Positions 1-8,317 of a stretch of DNA of 21,272 bases are shown here, piece after piece (within the stretch, counting starts at the first letter, position 1; each line of letters starts with the position of its first letter). Source of the DNA: an uncultured Oscillospiraceae bacterium. GTDB lineage: Bacteria; Bacillota; Clostridia; Oscillospirales; Oscillospiraceae. The notes under the pieces are model-generated. The model saw nothing but the letters and a program-made list of their open reading frames with translations, was not told where the DNA came from and did no database searches. Location of the stretch: NCBI GenBank assembly GCA_900754515.1, contig CAAEDD010000088.1, positions 1 to 21,272 on the forward strand. Direction: 5' to 3'. Position numbers and translations under genes: made by a program.

Positions 1-98
1 CCGGTGATGAGAGCTATTATATGTTCGTGCCGTTTCTTGCACCGCACCGACAGGAGATATGCGAATTTATCCGTTGGTGTTTTCCGGACCTTTTCTGA
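1..98 (+). CDS. 3' end of an unidentified gene (partial)
   Basis: The third forward frame is open from the window edge to a TGA at 96-98. Its 31 residues end in FIRWCFPDLF and contain MFVPFLAPHRQEI. The mix of aromatic and acidic residues looks like a genuine protein C-terminus, and terminator-like hairpins follow at 167-239. Too little is present to assign a family. Frame 1 is also open, to about 111, but gives a less protein-like sequence. The call rests on composition and on the downstream terminator only. Confidence 0.35.
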   Translation, partial: GDESYYMFVPFLAPHRQEICEFIRWCFPDLF

Positions 99-166
99 GT
101 ATCCGGCATAAGTCTTTATAAACATTCCCATTTGCCCGGCGGCACAAACAATAGCGAAGTGAGGCA

Positions 167-197
167 GTCAAAAAAGTCTCAACGGGACTTTTTTGAC
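167..197. terminator. A/T-armed hairpin, possible bidirectional terminator
   Basis: GTCAAAAAAGTC (167-178) and GACTTTTTTGAC (186-197) form a perfect 12-bp inverted repeat around a 7-nt loop. Each arm carries a run of six A or T, so a transcript from either strand would have a hairpin containing a U-run. It lies between the partial plus-strand gene and the convergent metal-permease gene and would be the better stop for the latter. It could instead be part of a dispersed intergenic repeat. Confidence 0.45.
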
Positions 198-205
198 AAG
201 CTGAA

Positions 206-239
206 GGGAGGCAGTTTCTTACTGCCTCCCTTGTTTATT
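206..239 (+). terminator. Rho-independent terminator
   Basis: GGGAGGCAGT (206-215) pairs perfectly with ACTGCCTCCC (221-230) around a 5-nt loop, followed by the T-rich TTGTTTATT. This is the classic form for a plus-strand transcript, here probably the partial gene at the left edge. On the minus strand the hairpin has no U-tract. The 8-mer GAGGCAGT also occurs at 161-168, so that copy could compete for the right arm. Confidence 0.75.
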
Positions 240-272
240 GACGTGTTTGGTTCATGCTGAAACTTTCTGACT

Positions 273-1079
273 TTATCTCCTGCCAAACAGACGAAAAATC
301 CCGTAGCATATCAGGTCTGCCACCACTATGCTGGCCCCAGTGGGAGTCTCCAGAAAGTAGGAGGATATCAATCCGACCAGAAAACACAGGACGGAAATCA
401 CGGCCGAGGTAATGACCACTGACTTGAAGCTGCGGCACACACACATGGCCGACAGGGCGGGGAAAATGATGAGACTGGATATGAGCAGTGCCCCCATCAT
501 GCGCATGCCAAGCACTACGGTTATGGCTGTGAGAACTGCCAGCAGGGTGTTGTACAGTTCCGTCCTGGTGCCGGTGGCTCGGCTGAAGCTTTCGTCGAAG
601 GTGACGGCAAAAAGCCGGGGATAAAAGAGTATGAAAAGCCCCAGCACCGCAAGGGACAGAATAACGCTGAGGATTGCATCACCGCTGCTGAGGGAGAGAA
701 CACTGCCGAACATGTAGCTGGACACGTCGGTGTTCATCCCTGTGGTAAGGGAGAGAGAGATGACGCCGATGGCAAGGGCGCTGCTGGATATCATAGCTAT
801 GGCTGCATCACCTTTTACCGCCGCATTCTGCCTTAAACGCAGCAGAAGTACTGCTGCCGCAACCACTACCGGTACTGCCACAGCCAAGGGGGCCAGATTA
901 AAGGCAGAGGCTATGGCCAGGGCGCCGAAGCCCACATGGCTGAGTCCGTCACCAATCATGGAGTAACGCTTCAAAACCAGGGACACACCAAGCAGCGCTG
1001 CGCAAAGTGATACCAGTACACCGACAATCAGTGCTCTCTGCATAAAGTGATAGGAGAACATGGAAATCAGTTCGCTCAT
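273..1079 (-). CDS. znuB: Metal ABC transporter permease (ZnuB/MntB family)
   Basis: Integral membrane subunit of a zinc- or manganese-type ABC importer (ABC-3 family), 268 residues, close to the usual family length. The N-terminus (MQRALIVGVLVSLCAALLGV, then LVLKRYSMIGDGLSHVGFGA) matches the ZnuB/MntB/TroC family, including the conserved SMIGDGLSH stretch. Seven to nine hydrophobic segments follow, among them LLISSLIIFPALSA near the C-terminus. The gene overlaps the ATPase gene by 4 nt, so the two are translationally coupled. It is the last gene of the operon. The substrate (Zn or Mn) cannot be decided from the permease; znuB is used as a family name. Confidence 0.9.
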   Translation of the reverse strand: MSELISMFSYHFMQRALIVGVLVSLCAALLGVSLVLKRYSMIGDGLSHVGFGALAIASAFNLAPLAVAVPVVVAAAVLLLRLRQNAAVKGDAAIAMISSSALAIGVISLSLTTGMNTDVSSYMFGSVLSLSSGDAILSVILSLAVLGLFILFYPRLFAVTFDESFSRATGTRTELYNTLLAVLTAITVVLGMRMMGALLISSLIIFPALSAMCVCRSFKSVVITSAVISVLCFLVGLISSYFLETPTGASIVVADLICYGIFRLFGRR

Positions 1080-1783
1080 ATGCGGCCACCTCCCAGAAAA
1101 CGCCGGGCAAGACTGCTCTCCCGGTACTCCGCGGCAGTGCCGAAAAACAGCTGTTTGTGTCCCAGATGCAGAATATGGGTGGCATAGCGCACCGCCTCAT
1201 GGATATCATGGGAAACCATGATGACGGAAATGTTGTCGCAGAGGTTGATGAGCTTTATGAGATTGTACATCTCGCCACTTGCAATGGGGTCCAGGCCTGT
1301 AACCGGCTCGTCCAGGAGCAGCAGCTTCTTTGTGGCGCACAGGGCTCTGGCCAGAAGCACCCGCTGCTGCTGTCCGCCGGAGAGAGCTTGGTAACTCTCA
1401 TTTTTGATGTCGTCTATACCCATGCGTTCCATATTTTCCAGCGCCCGCCGTTTCAGAGCTTTTGAGTAAAACAGAGAGGAACCCAGAGAATTCAGGCAGC
1501 CGGAGAGAACCACCTCATATACGCTGGCGGGAAAGTCCCGCTGTACCTGGGTCTGCTGGGGCAAATAGCCAATCTCCGTACTCTTAAGCCCGTCAGAGAG
1601 CTTTATGCTGCCCTCATCCGGAGCCTTAAGGCCCAGAAGCCCTTTTATCAATGTGGATTTTCCGGATCCGTTTTCTCCAACCACGCAAAGATAATCCCCG
1701 GCATTGAGGGAGAAATTTACGCCCTCTAATACCCGCTTCCCCTCATAGGAAAAGCAAAGAGATTTACATTCCAATATTGCCAT
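1076..1783 (-). CDS. znuC: Metal ABC transporter ATP-binding protein (ZnuC family)
   Basis: Cytoplasmic ATPase of the importer, 235 residues. Motifs read in order: Walker A GENGSGKST (36-44), Q-loop YLPQQ (73-77), ABC signature LSGGQQQR (134-141), Walker B LLLLDEP (154-160) with the D-loop TGLD, and the H-loop MVSHD near residue 188. It is a complete, apparently active ATPase. Its ATG overlaps the stop codon of the binding-protein gene (TGATG) and its 3' end overlaps the permease gene by 4 nt, giving the order binding protein, ATPase, permease. Confidence 0.92.
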   Translation of the reverse strand: MAILECKSLCFSYEGKRVLEGVNFSLNAGDYLCVVGENGSGKSTLIKGLLGLKAPDEGSIKLSDGLKSTEIGYLPQQTQVQRDFPASVYEVVLSGCLNSLGSSLFYSKALKRRALENMERMGIDDIKNESYQALSGGQQQRVLLARALCATKKLLLLDEPVTGLDPIASGEMYNLIKLINLCDNISVIMVSHDIHEAVRYATHILHLGHKQLFFGTAAEYRESSLARRFLGGGRI

Positions 1784-2739
1784 CAGCCGAAGGCCTCCAT
1801 TAATGTCTCAAGATTTCCCTGCATCAGCTTTAGATAGCTGATGCCCTCGTCCAGCTGCTGCCGGGTTACATTGTGGCAGGAGTGGAACAGCAATTTTTTG
1901 CAGCCGGTATCTTCGCAAATCACATCCGCCATCTTCTGGTTTGAAAACTCGATGTAGAATACTGCCGGAGTGTGCTCTTGCCGTACCATATCTATTAAAA
2001 AGGCCACGGTGCGGGCAGAGGGTTCAGCCTGCTCGGCGCAGCCGGGAAAGGCGGCATAGTAGTCCAGTCCGTATTCCTCCACAAAATAGCGTACCGGGAA
2101 ACGGTCGGCAAAGATCATAGTAGGATGTCCGGCCTGCTGGAACAGAGTACGGAAGTCCTCGTCCAGCGAGAGAAGGCTGTCGCAGTACCTGTTGCACCTG
2201 GAGCTGTAATACAGGGCATTGTCCGGATCGATGGCGCACAGACGGTCTGATATGGCCTGAGAAATCAGAGCGGCGTTCCTGGGTGAAGTCCACACGTGCT
2301 CGTCATACTCCATCTCATGGTCATGAGCCTCTGCCTCACCATGCTCATGCTCGGCAGCCTGCATACCTTCTTTCACTTCTTCCTCCAGAGTAGGGACACA
2401 GTCCATCATGACCACAGTAGGTATGTCTCCCTCCATGCCTTCCAGCATATCCTCCAGCCAGACCTCAGACTCACCGCCATTGCAGATGAGCAGGTCACAG
2501 TTTTGTATGCGCAGTATATCCTGGGCTGTTGGTTCAAAGCTGTGGGACTCGGAACCTGGAGGGATGAGCAGGCAAACACTGGCCATGTCACCGGCTATTT
2601 CCCGGGCAAAGTCAAAGGCCGGGAACACAGTAGTGACTATACTGAGTTCTCCGCTGCCGCTCTCGTAACAGCCGCCCTTACAGCCGCTGAGGGGCAGAAG
2701 AAGTAATAATATCAATAAAACCGTAAAAAGTCTCTTCAT
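1783..2739 (-). CDS. znuA: Metal ABC transporter substrate-binding lipoprotein (ZnuA-like)
   Basis: Extracellular metal-binding subunit, 318 residues. The start at 2739 is chosen because GGAGG lies 7 nt upstream; an upstream in-frame ATG adds 10 residues without a ribosome site. The signal peptide is a Leu-rich helix ending in LSGC, so Cys20 should be lipidated. Expected family ligands are seen at His66 (ESHSFEP) and His148 (YDEHVW), preceded by a His/Asp/Glu loop with four His at 131-141, typical of zinc proteins. The third usual ligand motif, H.AFGYF, reads ADRFPVRYF (211-219) with no His. A His-containing HSCHN follows near residue 289. Zinc is the most likely substrate, from the His loop; manganese is not excluded. 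Confidence 0.87.
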   Translation of the reverse strand: MKRLFTVLLILLLLLPLSGCKGGCYESGSGELSIVTTVFPAFDFAREIAGDMASVCLLIPPGSESHSFEPTAQDILRIQNCDLLICNGGESEVWLEDMLEGMEGDIPTVVMMDCVPTLEEEVKEGMQAAEHEHGEAEAHDHEMEYDEHVWTSPRNAALISQAISDRLCAIDPDNALYYSSRCNRYCDSLLSLDEDFRTLFQQAGHPTMIFADRFPVRYFVEEYGLDYYAAFPGCAEQAEPSARTVAFLIDMVRQEHTPAVFYIEFSNQKMADVICEDTGCKKLLFHSCHNVTRQQLDEGISYLKLMQGNLETLMEAFG

Positions 2740-2760
2740 AAAGGCCTCCAAATCTTTTAA

Positions 2761-2789
2761 ATAATACATTAAAACCCGGACCTTTTCAA
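2761..2789 (-). promoter_or_regulatory. Predicted sigma-A promoter of the metal importer operon
   Basis: On the minus strand TTGAAA (2789-2784) is separated by exactly 17 nt from TATTAT (2766-2761), 22 nt before the binding-protein ATG. The -35 hexamer almost coincides, on the opposite strand, with that of the divergent LOG-family gene. No recognisable Zur, MntR or Fur operator was found around it. Confidence 0.6.
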
Positions 2790-2811
2790 GAGGGGACGCA
2801 GATGCTATAAT
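2783..2811 (+). promoter_or_regulatory. Predicted promoter of the LOG-family gene (extended -10)
   Basis: TTTTCA (2783-2788), a 17-nt spacer and TATAAT (2806-2811) preceded by TG at 2803-2804 form an extended -10 promoter. The transcription start would be near 2818, about 50 nt before the ATG. The -35 overlaps that of the minus-strand metal importer promoter. Confidence 0.6.
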
Positions 2812-2870
2812 TCATTTTACCAATAAAAAATTTTATTTTTATTTTTGAAATCAGAGTGGGAGGACGGCTT

Positions 2871-3452
2871 ATGAATATCTGTGTTTTCGGCGCATCCAGC
2901 AATCGGCTGGACAGTGTATATTTTGACCAGGCCCATGCCTTGGGCTTGGCCATAGCACGGGGAGGCCACACCCTTGTCTTTGGCGGCGGGGCCAGCGGGC
3001 TTATGGGAGCCTGCGCCCGGGGAACACGGGAAGCCGGCGGAAGCATAGTTGGCATTGCTCCACGGTTTTTTGACGAGCCCGGAATACTTTTAAAGGATTA
3101 CGGCGAACTTATATACACGGAGACCATGGCACAGCGAAAGACTCTGATGGAAGACAAGGCCGAGGCCTTCATCGCTCTTCCCGGCGGCATAGGCACTTAC
3201 GAGGAATTTTTCGAGACACTCACTTTAAAACAGCTGGGGCGACATTCAAAACCCATGGCTTTACTCAACACCATGGGATATTTCGACCCTATGGTTACGA
3301 TGCTGGAAAAGACGGCGGACGCCGGCTTTATGAGCCGAAGCTGCATTGAATTATTTGCCTTGTGCAAAAGCCCTGAGGAGGCTGTGGAGCATTGCGTCAA
3401 AGCTGAGGGCAAATCAGTGAGTATTCGTCATCTGGAGGATTACTGCCGCTGA
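2871..3452 (+). CDS. LOG family protein (TIGR00730; nucleoside monophosphate phosphoribohydrolase type)
   Basis: A 193-residue Rossmann-fold protein of the LOG/YvdD family. It begins MNICVFGASS, has a glycine-rich segment (GGGASGLMGACARG), MAQRKTLM near residue 86, and the diagnostic PGGIGTYEE at 104-112, including the catalytic Arg and Glu. Studied members release the base from cytokinin riboside 5'-monophosphate or from AMP-like nucleotides; the bacterial substrate is often unknown. The ATG at 2871 follows GGGAGG by 6 nt and is preferred to an in-frame GTG at 2856. It is transcribed alone, divergently from the metal importer. Confidence 0.9.
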   Translation: MNICVFGASSNRLDSVYFDQAHALGLAIARGGHTLVFGGGASGLMGACARGTREAGGSIVGIAPRFFDEPGILLKDYGELIYTETMAQRKTLMEDKAEAFIALPGGIGTYEEFFETLTLKQLGRHSKPMALLNTMGYFDPMVTMLEKTADAGFMSRSCIELFALCKSPEEAVEHCVKAEGKSVSIRHLEDYCR

Positions 3453-3460
3453 CCATGGCC

Positions 3461-3485
3461 GACTGTTGAAAAAGACAGTTTTTTC
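3461..3485 (+). terminator. Weak terminator-like hairpin
   Basis: ACTGT (3462-3466) and ACAGT (3475-3479) can pair, and TTTTTT follows at 3479-3484. An alternative pairing is GAAAAA with TTTTTTC. It sits just after the LOG-family gene and before the recJ promoter. The short stem keeps confidence moderate. Confidence 0.42.
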
Positions 3486-3514
3486 ATATGTCCTATCTTT
3501 TTTACTATGCGCTA

Positions 3515-3543
3515 TTGAATTAGTTTTGCTTTTCTGATAAAAT
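3515..3543 (+). promoter_or_regulatory. Predicted sigma-A promoter of the recJ-rel operon
   Basis: TTGAAT (3515-3520), a 17-nt spacer and TAAAAT (3538-3543), the latter preceded by TGA, form a good extended -10 promoter. The predicted start near 3550 leaves a leader of about 30 nt before recJ. It is the only strong promoter seen ahead of the four-gene run. Confidence 0.6.
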
Positions 3544-3580
3544 CAATCATTAAAATATATTTAAGAGATGTAAAAAGCGT

Positions 3581-5596
3581 ATGAAAAAAGAAAAGGACTG
3601 GGAGATACCTTTTACCAGACCTGAGCCCACGCCGGAGCTGGAGCAGGCGGGATTTCCGCCATTGCTCACTGCGGTGCTGGCTTTGCGCGGAATAAAATCC
3701 ATTCAGCAGGCCAGACAGCTCATATATGGTGGAGAGGAGTGTCTCCACGATCCCATGCTCATGCTGGGCATGGATAAGGCCCGGGAGCGCGTTTTGAAGG
3801 CCGTGGAAGCGGGAGAGACCGTCGCCGTGTACGGCGACTACGACGTGGACGGGATTACCTCCACCTGCCTTGTTACGGACTATTTGCGCTCAAAGGGGCT
3901 GAACTGCATACCCTATATTCCTGACCGTAATGAGGAGGGATACGGCCTCAACTGCGCTGCCCTGGACATTTTAAAGGCCCAGGGAGTCAGTCTTGTGATA
4001 ACCGTTGACTGTGGCATAACCGCGGTGAAGGAGGCTGACTATGCCCGTAAGCTTGGCATTGATATGGTTATTACCGACCACCACGAGTGCAAGCACGAGG
4101 CACTGCCTGATGCGGCGGCCATTATAGACTGCAAGCAAGATGGGGATGAGTATCCCAACAAAAACCTTGCGGGAGTTGGCGTGGCTCTTAAACTTGTGTG
4201 TGCCTGTGAGGGAGACAGCCGTAAAGTGCTGGATAAGTATGCCGACTTGGTAGCCATAGGCACCGTGGCGGATGTGATGCCGCTGATAGATGAAAACAGA
4301 TACCTTGTAAAATACGGTTTGAAGAAGCTGGAGACCTCGCCAAGACCTGGCATAGCTGCAATGCTCCGGGAATCTTCTATGGATCCCAAAAAACTTAACG
4401 CCTCCAGCGTAGGCTATAGCCTGGCTCCACGCCTCAATGCTGCAGGACGACTGGGCCACGCGGCTACGGCTGCACGGCTGCTAATGAGCCAGGATATGAC
4501 GACAGCCACGGAGCTTGCGGTGGAGCTGTGCGAACTGAACCGCCGCAGACAGAATATAGAGACGGAGATATGGCAGGAGGCAAACCAGCTACTGTCCGGG
4601 GAGGCTCCGGACAGCCCGATAGTTTTGGCCAGTGAGAACTGGCATCAGGGCGTTATAGGTATTGCTGCATCCAGATTGGCTGAGCAATATTCCCTTCCGG
4701 CAATAATGATATGCCTCAACGGAGATCTGGGCAAGGGTTCCTGCCGCAGCTATGGGGGCTTCAATCTCTTTGATGCCCTCAGCGCCTGCTCGGAGCATCT
4801 TCTTGGCTTCGGAGGCCATGCCCTGGCAGCGGGGCTGAATATCAAGAAAGAACAGCTTGACTCGTTCCGGGAGGCTCTGGCAGAGTATTATCGGGAGAAT
4901 AAGCCCGAAACCATGCCGGAGGTACAGTGCGACCTCCTGATTACCGATCCGGAGCTGCTTTCGGTGGAGAACGTAAAGAGCCTGGATTTGCTCGAACCCT
5001 ATGGCAACGCAAATCCAAAGCCCCTGATGTGCATAAGCGCCGTCAGGCTGGAGAGTGCCTCCCAGGTGGGAGGAGGCCGTCACCTGCGCTTTCGCGTCCG
5101 CTTCGGCGCAAAGCACCTGGACGGAATATTTTTCTCCCATCGGCTGGATGAGCTGGGGCTCCATGAGGGAGAACTGGTGGATCTGGCTTTCAGGCCTCAG
5201 ATTAATGAATATCGTGGGAATGTCACAGTGCAGCTGGTAGCTTCGGCGATGAGACGCCACGACCCGACAGAACTGTGTAAAGCCATACTCAGCGATGACA
5301 TACAAGCCCTATGGGCCGCCTCGCGCTATTGCCCGGTGCGCGCTGATTTTGTGCGTCTGTGGCGATCCATCGGCGAGAACTTCACTGTGGGAAAAGATAC
5401 GGCGCATGTGCTTGCTCAATGCCTTGCCGGTATGGAGCCTGAACGTTTCTGCCTTTGCTTGATGGCGCTGCTGGAGACCGGCCTGCTCTCAAGCTCGGAC
5501 GGGAAGATCTTTTCCGCCGTGCCTGCCAATATATCCGGAAAAGCGGATCTGGAAGGCACTAGAATTATGAGGACGCTTCACAGCTATTTGGTATGA
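3581..5596 (+). CDS. recJ: Single-stranded-DNA-specific exonuclease RecJ
   Basis: A 671-residue DHH-family 5'-3' exonuclease that degrades single-stranded DNA in recombination and repair. The first metal-binding motif YGDYDVDGITS lies near residues 85-95, the DHH motif (ITDHHE) near 166, and the DHHA1-domain motif GFGGHALAAGL near 408. An OB-like region and a Firmicutes-type C-terminal extension follow. It is longer than the E. coli enzyme and shorter than that of B. subtilis. The start is the first ATG after the promoter; its ribosome site is weak. The gene is followed 11 nt later by rel. In B. subtilis recJ, apt, rel and dtd are adjacent; apt is absent here. Confidence 0.93.
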   Translation: MKKEKDWEIPFTRPEPTPELEQAGFPPLLTAVLALRGIKSIQQARQLIYGGEECLHDPMLMLGMDKARERVLKAVEAGETVAVYGDYDVDGITSTCLVTDYLRSKGLNCIPYIPDRNEEGYGLNCAALDILKAQGVSLVITVDCGITAVKEADYARKLGIDMVITDHHECKHEALPDAAAIIDCKQDGDEYPNKNLAGVGVALKLVCACEGDSRKVLDKYADLVAIGTVADVMPLIDENRYLVKYGLKKLETSPRPGIAAMLRESSMDPKKLNASSVGYSLAPRLNAAGRLGHAATAARLLMSQDMTTATELAVELCELNRRRQNIETEIWQEANQLLSGEAPDSPIVLASENWHQGVIGIAASRLAEQYSLPAIMICLNGDLGKGSCRSYGGFNLFDALSACSEHLLGFGGHALAAGLNIKKEQLDSFREALAEYYRENKPETMPEVQCDLLITDPELLSVENVKSLDLLEPYGNANPKPLMCISAVRLESASQVGGGRHLRFRVRFGAKHLDGIFFSHRLDELGLHEGELVDLAFRPQINEYRGNVTVQLVASAMRRHDPTELCKAILSDDIQALWAASRYCPVRADFVRLWRSIGENFTVGKDTAHVLAQCLAGMEPERFCLCLMALLETGLLSSSDGKIFSAVPANISGKADLEGTRIMRTLHSYLV

Positions 5597-5607
5597 GAGG
5601 GACAGAT

Positions 5608-7845
5608 ATGGATAAGCAGGGAGAAAAAAAGAATACCGTGCTGGACCCGGATAAAATGTTTCAGGATCTCACCAAAAAGATAGGTGAAAATTGTCCCGGA
5701 ATGAATCTGGAACGTATAAAAGACGCCTATGAGATGGCCAAAAGCGCCCATGAAGGTCAGCTGAGGAAAGATGGTTCGCCCTATGTGACCCACTGTGTGG
5801 CCGCAGGAGATATTACCGTGGACATGGGTATGGATGAGGACTCGGTGGTGGCGGCGCTACTTCATGACGTTATTGAGGATACTAGCCTCACCCATGCCGA
5901 CATTGCCCGCCAGTTCGGCGAGGCGGTGGCAGACATTGTAGAGGGTGTCACGAAACTGACCCGTGTGCAGTACACCAGCAAGGAAGACGAGCAGATGGAA
6001 AATCTGCGGAAGATGCTCATGGCCATGTCCAAGGACATCCGTGTAATCCTGATAAAAATTGCCGACCGGCTCCACAATATGCGTACCATGGCCTATCAGT
6101 CTCCGGAAAAGCAGCGTTCAAAATCTCTTGAGACTATGGAGATATATGCGCCCATTGCTCACAGGCTGGGCATGCAGAGGGCCAAGTGGGAACTGGAAGA
6201 CCTGTCATTGCAGTATCTTGACCCGGCCGGATATAACGAGATAACCTCCTCACTGGAAAAGAAGATGGATGAGCTGGAACGCTTTATGGACAGCGTGAAG
6301 GAGAAAATCCAGACCAGGCTGGACGCCGAGGGGGTAAAGTCCACCATTTACTGCCGTATAAAGCATGTATACAGCATCTATCGGAAAATGTATGCCCAGA
6401 AGCTGGACATAGACGGCATCTTTGACCTCTGTGCCTTCCGGGTCATTGTGGATAATATACCGGACTGCTATAATGTGCTGGGCATTATTCACGATATGTT
6501 CAATCCTGTGCCTGGCCGCTTCAAAGACTATATATCCACGCCCAAACCAAACATGTACCAGAGTGTACACACCACGGTCATCGGCAGTGAGGGCATACCC
6601 TTTGAGGTACAGATACGCACCTGGGAGATGCACTACACCGCAGAATATGGTATAGCTGCCCACTGGAAATACAAGATGGGCAGCAGCGCCTCCACAGTCA
6701 GAGAGGGAGACGAGGACAAGTTTGCCTGGGTGAGGAGGCTGCTGGAAAACCAGCAGGAGTCGGATGCCCAGGACTTCCTGCACAATCTGAAAATAGACAT
6801 GTTTGCCGACGAGGTGTTCGTGTTCTCACCAAAGGGGGACGTTATAAACCTGCCGGCCGGCGCAACTCCAATAGACTTTGCCTACAATATCCACTCGGAC
6901 GTAGGCAACAGTATGGTGGGCGCCAAGGTCAACGGCCGTATAGTTACCTATGACCATGTACTGCAAAACGGGGATATTGTGGAGATACGCACCTCCAAAA
7001 ATGCCCCTGGTCCCAGCCGGGACTGGCTCAATTACGCAAAGAGCGGATCGGCGCGCACCAAGATAAAGCAGTGGTTCAAAAAGGAACGCCGGGAGGAGAA
7101 TGTCATCCGTGGGCGGGAGATGCTGGAGGCCGAACTAAAGCACAACGGTCTTACTCTGGACGATGCCCAGGATCCGGAGAATATTGCACCAATCCTAAAG
7201 CGCCTGTCCTTTACCGCTGTAGAGGATATATATGCGGCCATAGGCTATGGCGGTATTACTGCCACCAGGGTTGCAAACCGTATCCGGGATGAGCTGCGCA
7301 GCAAGCCGGATAAGAAAACAGCTTTGGATAAAATGTCTGAGGCTGCCGAGCGCCGGGAGATAAACGCCAAGAAGAGCGGAAAGCCTGTGCACGGCATATT
7401 GGTGGAGGGGCTGAGCAACTGCCTGGTGAAATTCTCCCGCTGCTGTACGCCGGTGCCGGGAGACGATATAATCGGTTTTATAACCAGAGGGCAGGGCGTG
7501 TCTATACATCGCCGTGACTGCACCAACTGTATCCAGCTTATGAACCAGCCAGAAAATCAGGGACGCTGGGTGCACGTGTCCTGGGCAGACAGCATTACCG
7601 ACAGTTATGTGACCACGGTGACCATCGCATCAAAGGACCGCTCGGGCCTGGTGATGGACATTGCCACCATGCTCAATTCACTTAATGCAAAGGTTCGCTC
7701 CCTTACCGCCAGAGATACCGGCGCCGGCCTTGCTCTGACAACCGTCTCTCTTGAAGTGAAGGGCAGCGGAGAACTGAAGTATATTATGGGCCGCCTCTCC
7801 TCTATCCCAGGAGTCAGCAGCGTGGTGAGAAACGGCAACAGATAA
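5608..7845 (+). CDS. rel: Bifunctional (p)ppGpp synthetase/hydrolase (RelA/SpoT family)
   Basis: A 745-residue stringent-response enzyme that makes and degrades (p)ppGpp. The HD hydrolase domain has ALLHDVIEDT near residue 84 and KIADRLHNMRT near 150, both intact, so hydrolysis is predicted. The synthetase domain includes FKDYISTPKPNMYQSVH and EVQIRTWEMH (about 240-350). A TGS domain begins near 397 (VFVFSPKGD), then a Cys-containing conserved domain (RCCTPVPGDDIIG and RDCTNC), and a C-terminal ACT domain from about 666. The start at 5608 has GAGAGGG 6 nt upstream; an ATG at 5593 overlaps the recJ stop but lacks a ribosome site. Second gene of the operon. Confidence 0.95.
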   Translation: MDKQGEKKNTVLDPDKMFQDLTKKIGENCPGMNLERIKDAYEMAKSAHEGQLRKDGSPYVTHCVAAGDITVDMGMDEDSVVAALLHDVIEDTSLTHADIARQFGEAVADIVEGVTKLTRVQYTSKEDEQMENLRKMLMAMSKDIRVILIKIADRLHNMRTMAYQSPEKQRSKSLETMEIYAPIAHRLGMQRAKWELEDLSLQYLDPAGYNEITSSLEKKMDELERFMDSVKEKIQTRLDAEGVKSTIYCRIKHVYSIYRKMYAQKLDIDGIFDLCAFRVIVDNIPDCYNVLGIIHDMFNPVPGRFKDYISTPKPNMYQSVHTTVIGSEGIPFEVQIRTWEMHYTAEYGIAAHWKYKMGSSASTVREGDEDKFAWVRRLLENQQESDAQDFLHNLKIDMFADEVFVFSPKGDVINLPAGATPIDFAYNIHSDVGNSMVGAKVNGRIVTYDHVLQNGDIVEIRTSKNAPGPSRDWLNYAKSGSARTKIKQWFKKERREENVIRGREMLEAELKHNGLTLDDAQDPENIAPILKRLSFTAVEDIYAAIGYGGITATRVANRIRDELRSKPDKKTALDKMSEAAERREINAKKSGKPVHGILVEGLSNCLVKFSRCCTPVPGDDIIGFITRGQGVSIHRRDCTNCIQLMNQPENQGRWVHVSWADSITDSYVTTVTIASKDRSGLVMDIATMLNSLNAKVRSLTARDTGAGLALTTVSLEVKGSGELKYIMGRLSSIPGVSSVVRNGNR

Positions 7846-7858
7846 AGGAGTGCTGATA

Positions 7859-8302
7859 ATGAGAGCAGTTGTTACAAGGGTAAAGTCTGCTTCCGTAGAG
7901 ATAGACGGACAGATACACGGCAGTATAGGCAAGGGCTTTCTGGTGCTGCTGGGGGTGCATCAGGATGACGGCCAGGCTCAGGCGGAGAAGATAGCCGACA
8001 AAATCTGCGGACTTAGAGTTTTTGAAGACGAAAACGGAAAGATGAATCTGAACCCGGCGGACGCAGGGGCTGAACTGTTGATAATAAGCCAGTTCACTCT
8101 TTTTGCCGACTGCAAGTCCCGCCGTCCGGGATTCTCCAAAGCCGCCCGGCCGGAGACTGCCATACCGCTGTACGAGCTGGTAATAAAACTATGCCGGGAG
8201 CGGGGATTTAAAGTCGAAACGGGGGTCTTTGCCGCAGAAATGCAGGTGGCCTCTGTAAACGACGGGCCGGTGACTATAATACTGGATACAAACGAACTGT
8301 AA
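7859..8302 (+). CDS. dtd: D-aminoacyl-tRNA deacylase
   Basis: A 147-residue enzyme that removes D-amino acids (and mischarged Gly) from tRNA. It starts MRAVVTRVKSASVEIDG, as the family does, and carries the two active-site motifs SQFTL (about residue 78) and GPVT (about 136). The ATG at 7859 is preceded by AAAGGAG at 8 nt; an in-frame GTG at 7850 overlaps that ribosome site and is rejected. It follows rel by 13 nt. Full length and intact. Confidence 0.95.
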   Translation: MRAVVTRVKSASVEIDGQIHGSIGKGFLVLLGVHQDDGQAQAEKIADKICGLRVFEDENGKMNLNPADAGAELLIISQFTLFADCKSRRPGFSKAARPETAIPLYELVIKLCRERGFKVETGVFAAEMQVASVNDGPVTIILDTNEL

Positions 8303-8317
8303 ACAGGAGGAAATGAA

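Noticed and set aside
2740..2870. A Zur or MntR operator between the metal importer and LOG genes
   Set aside because: The region was scanned for the known palindromes; AT-rich runs occur but no match good enough to claim.
4589..5305. A 238-codon minus-strand open frame inside recJ
   Set aside because: It is a shadow of the conserved recJ C-terminal region with no domain signal.
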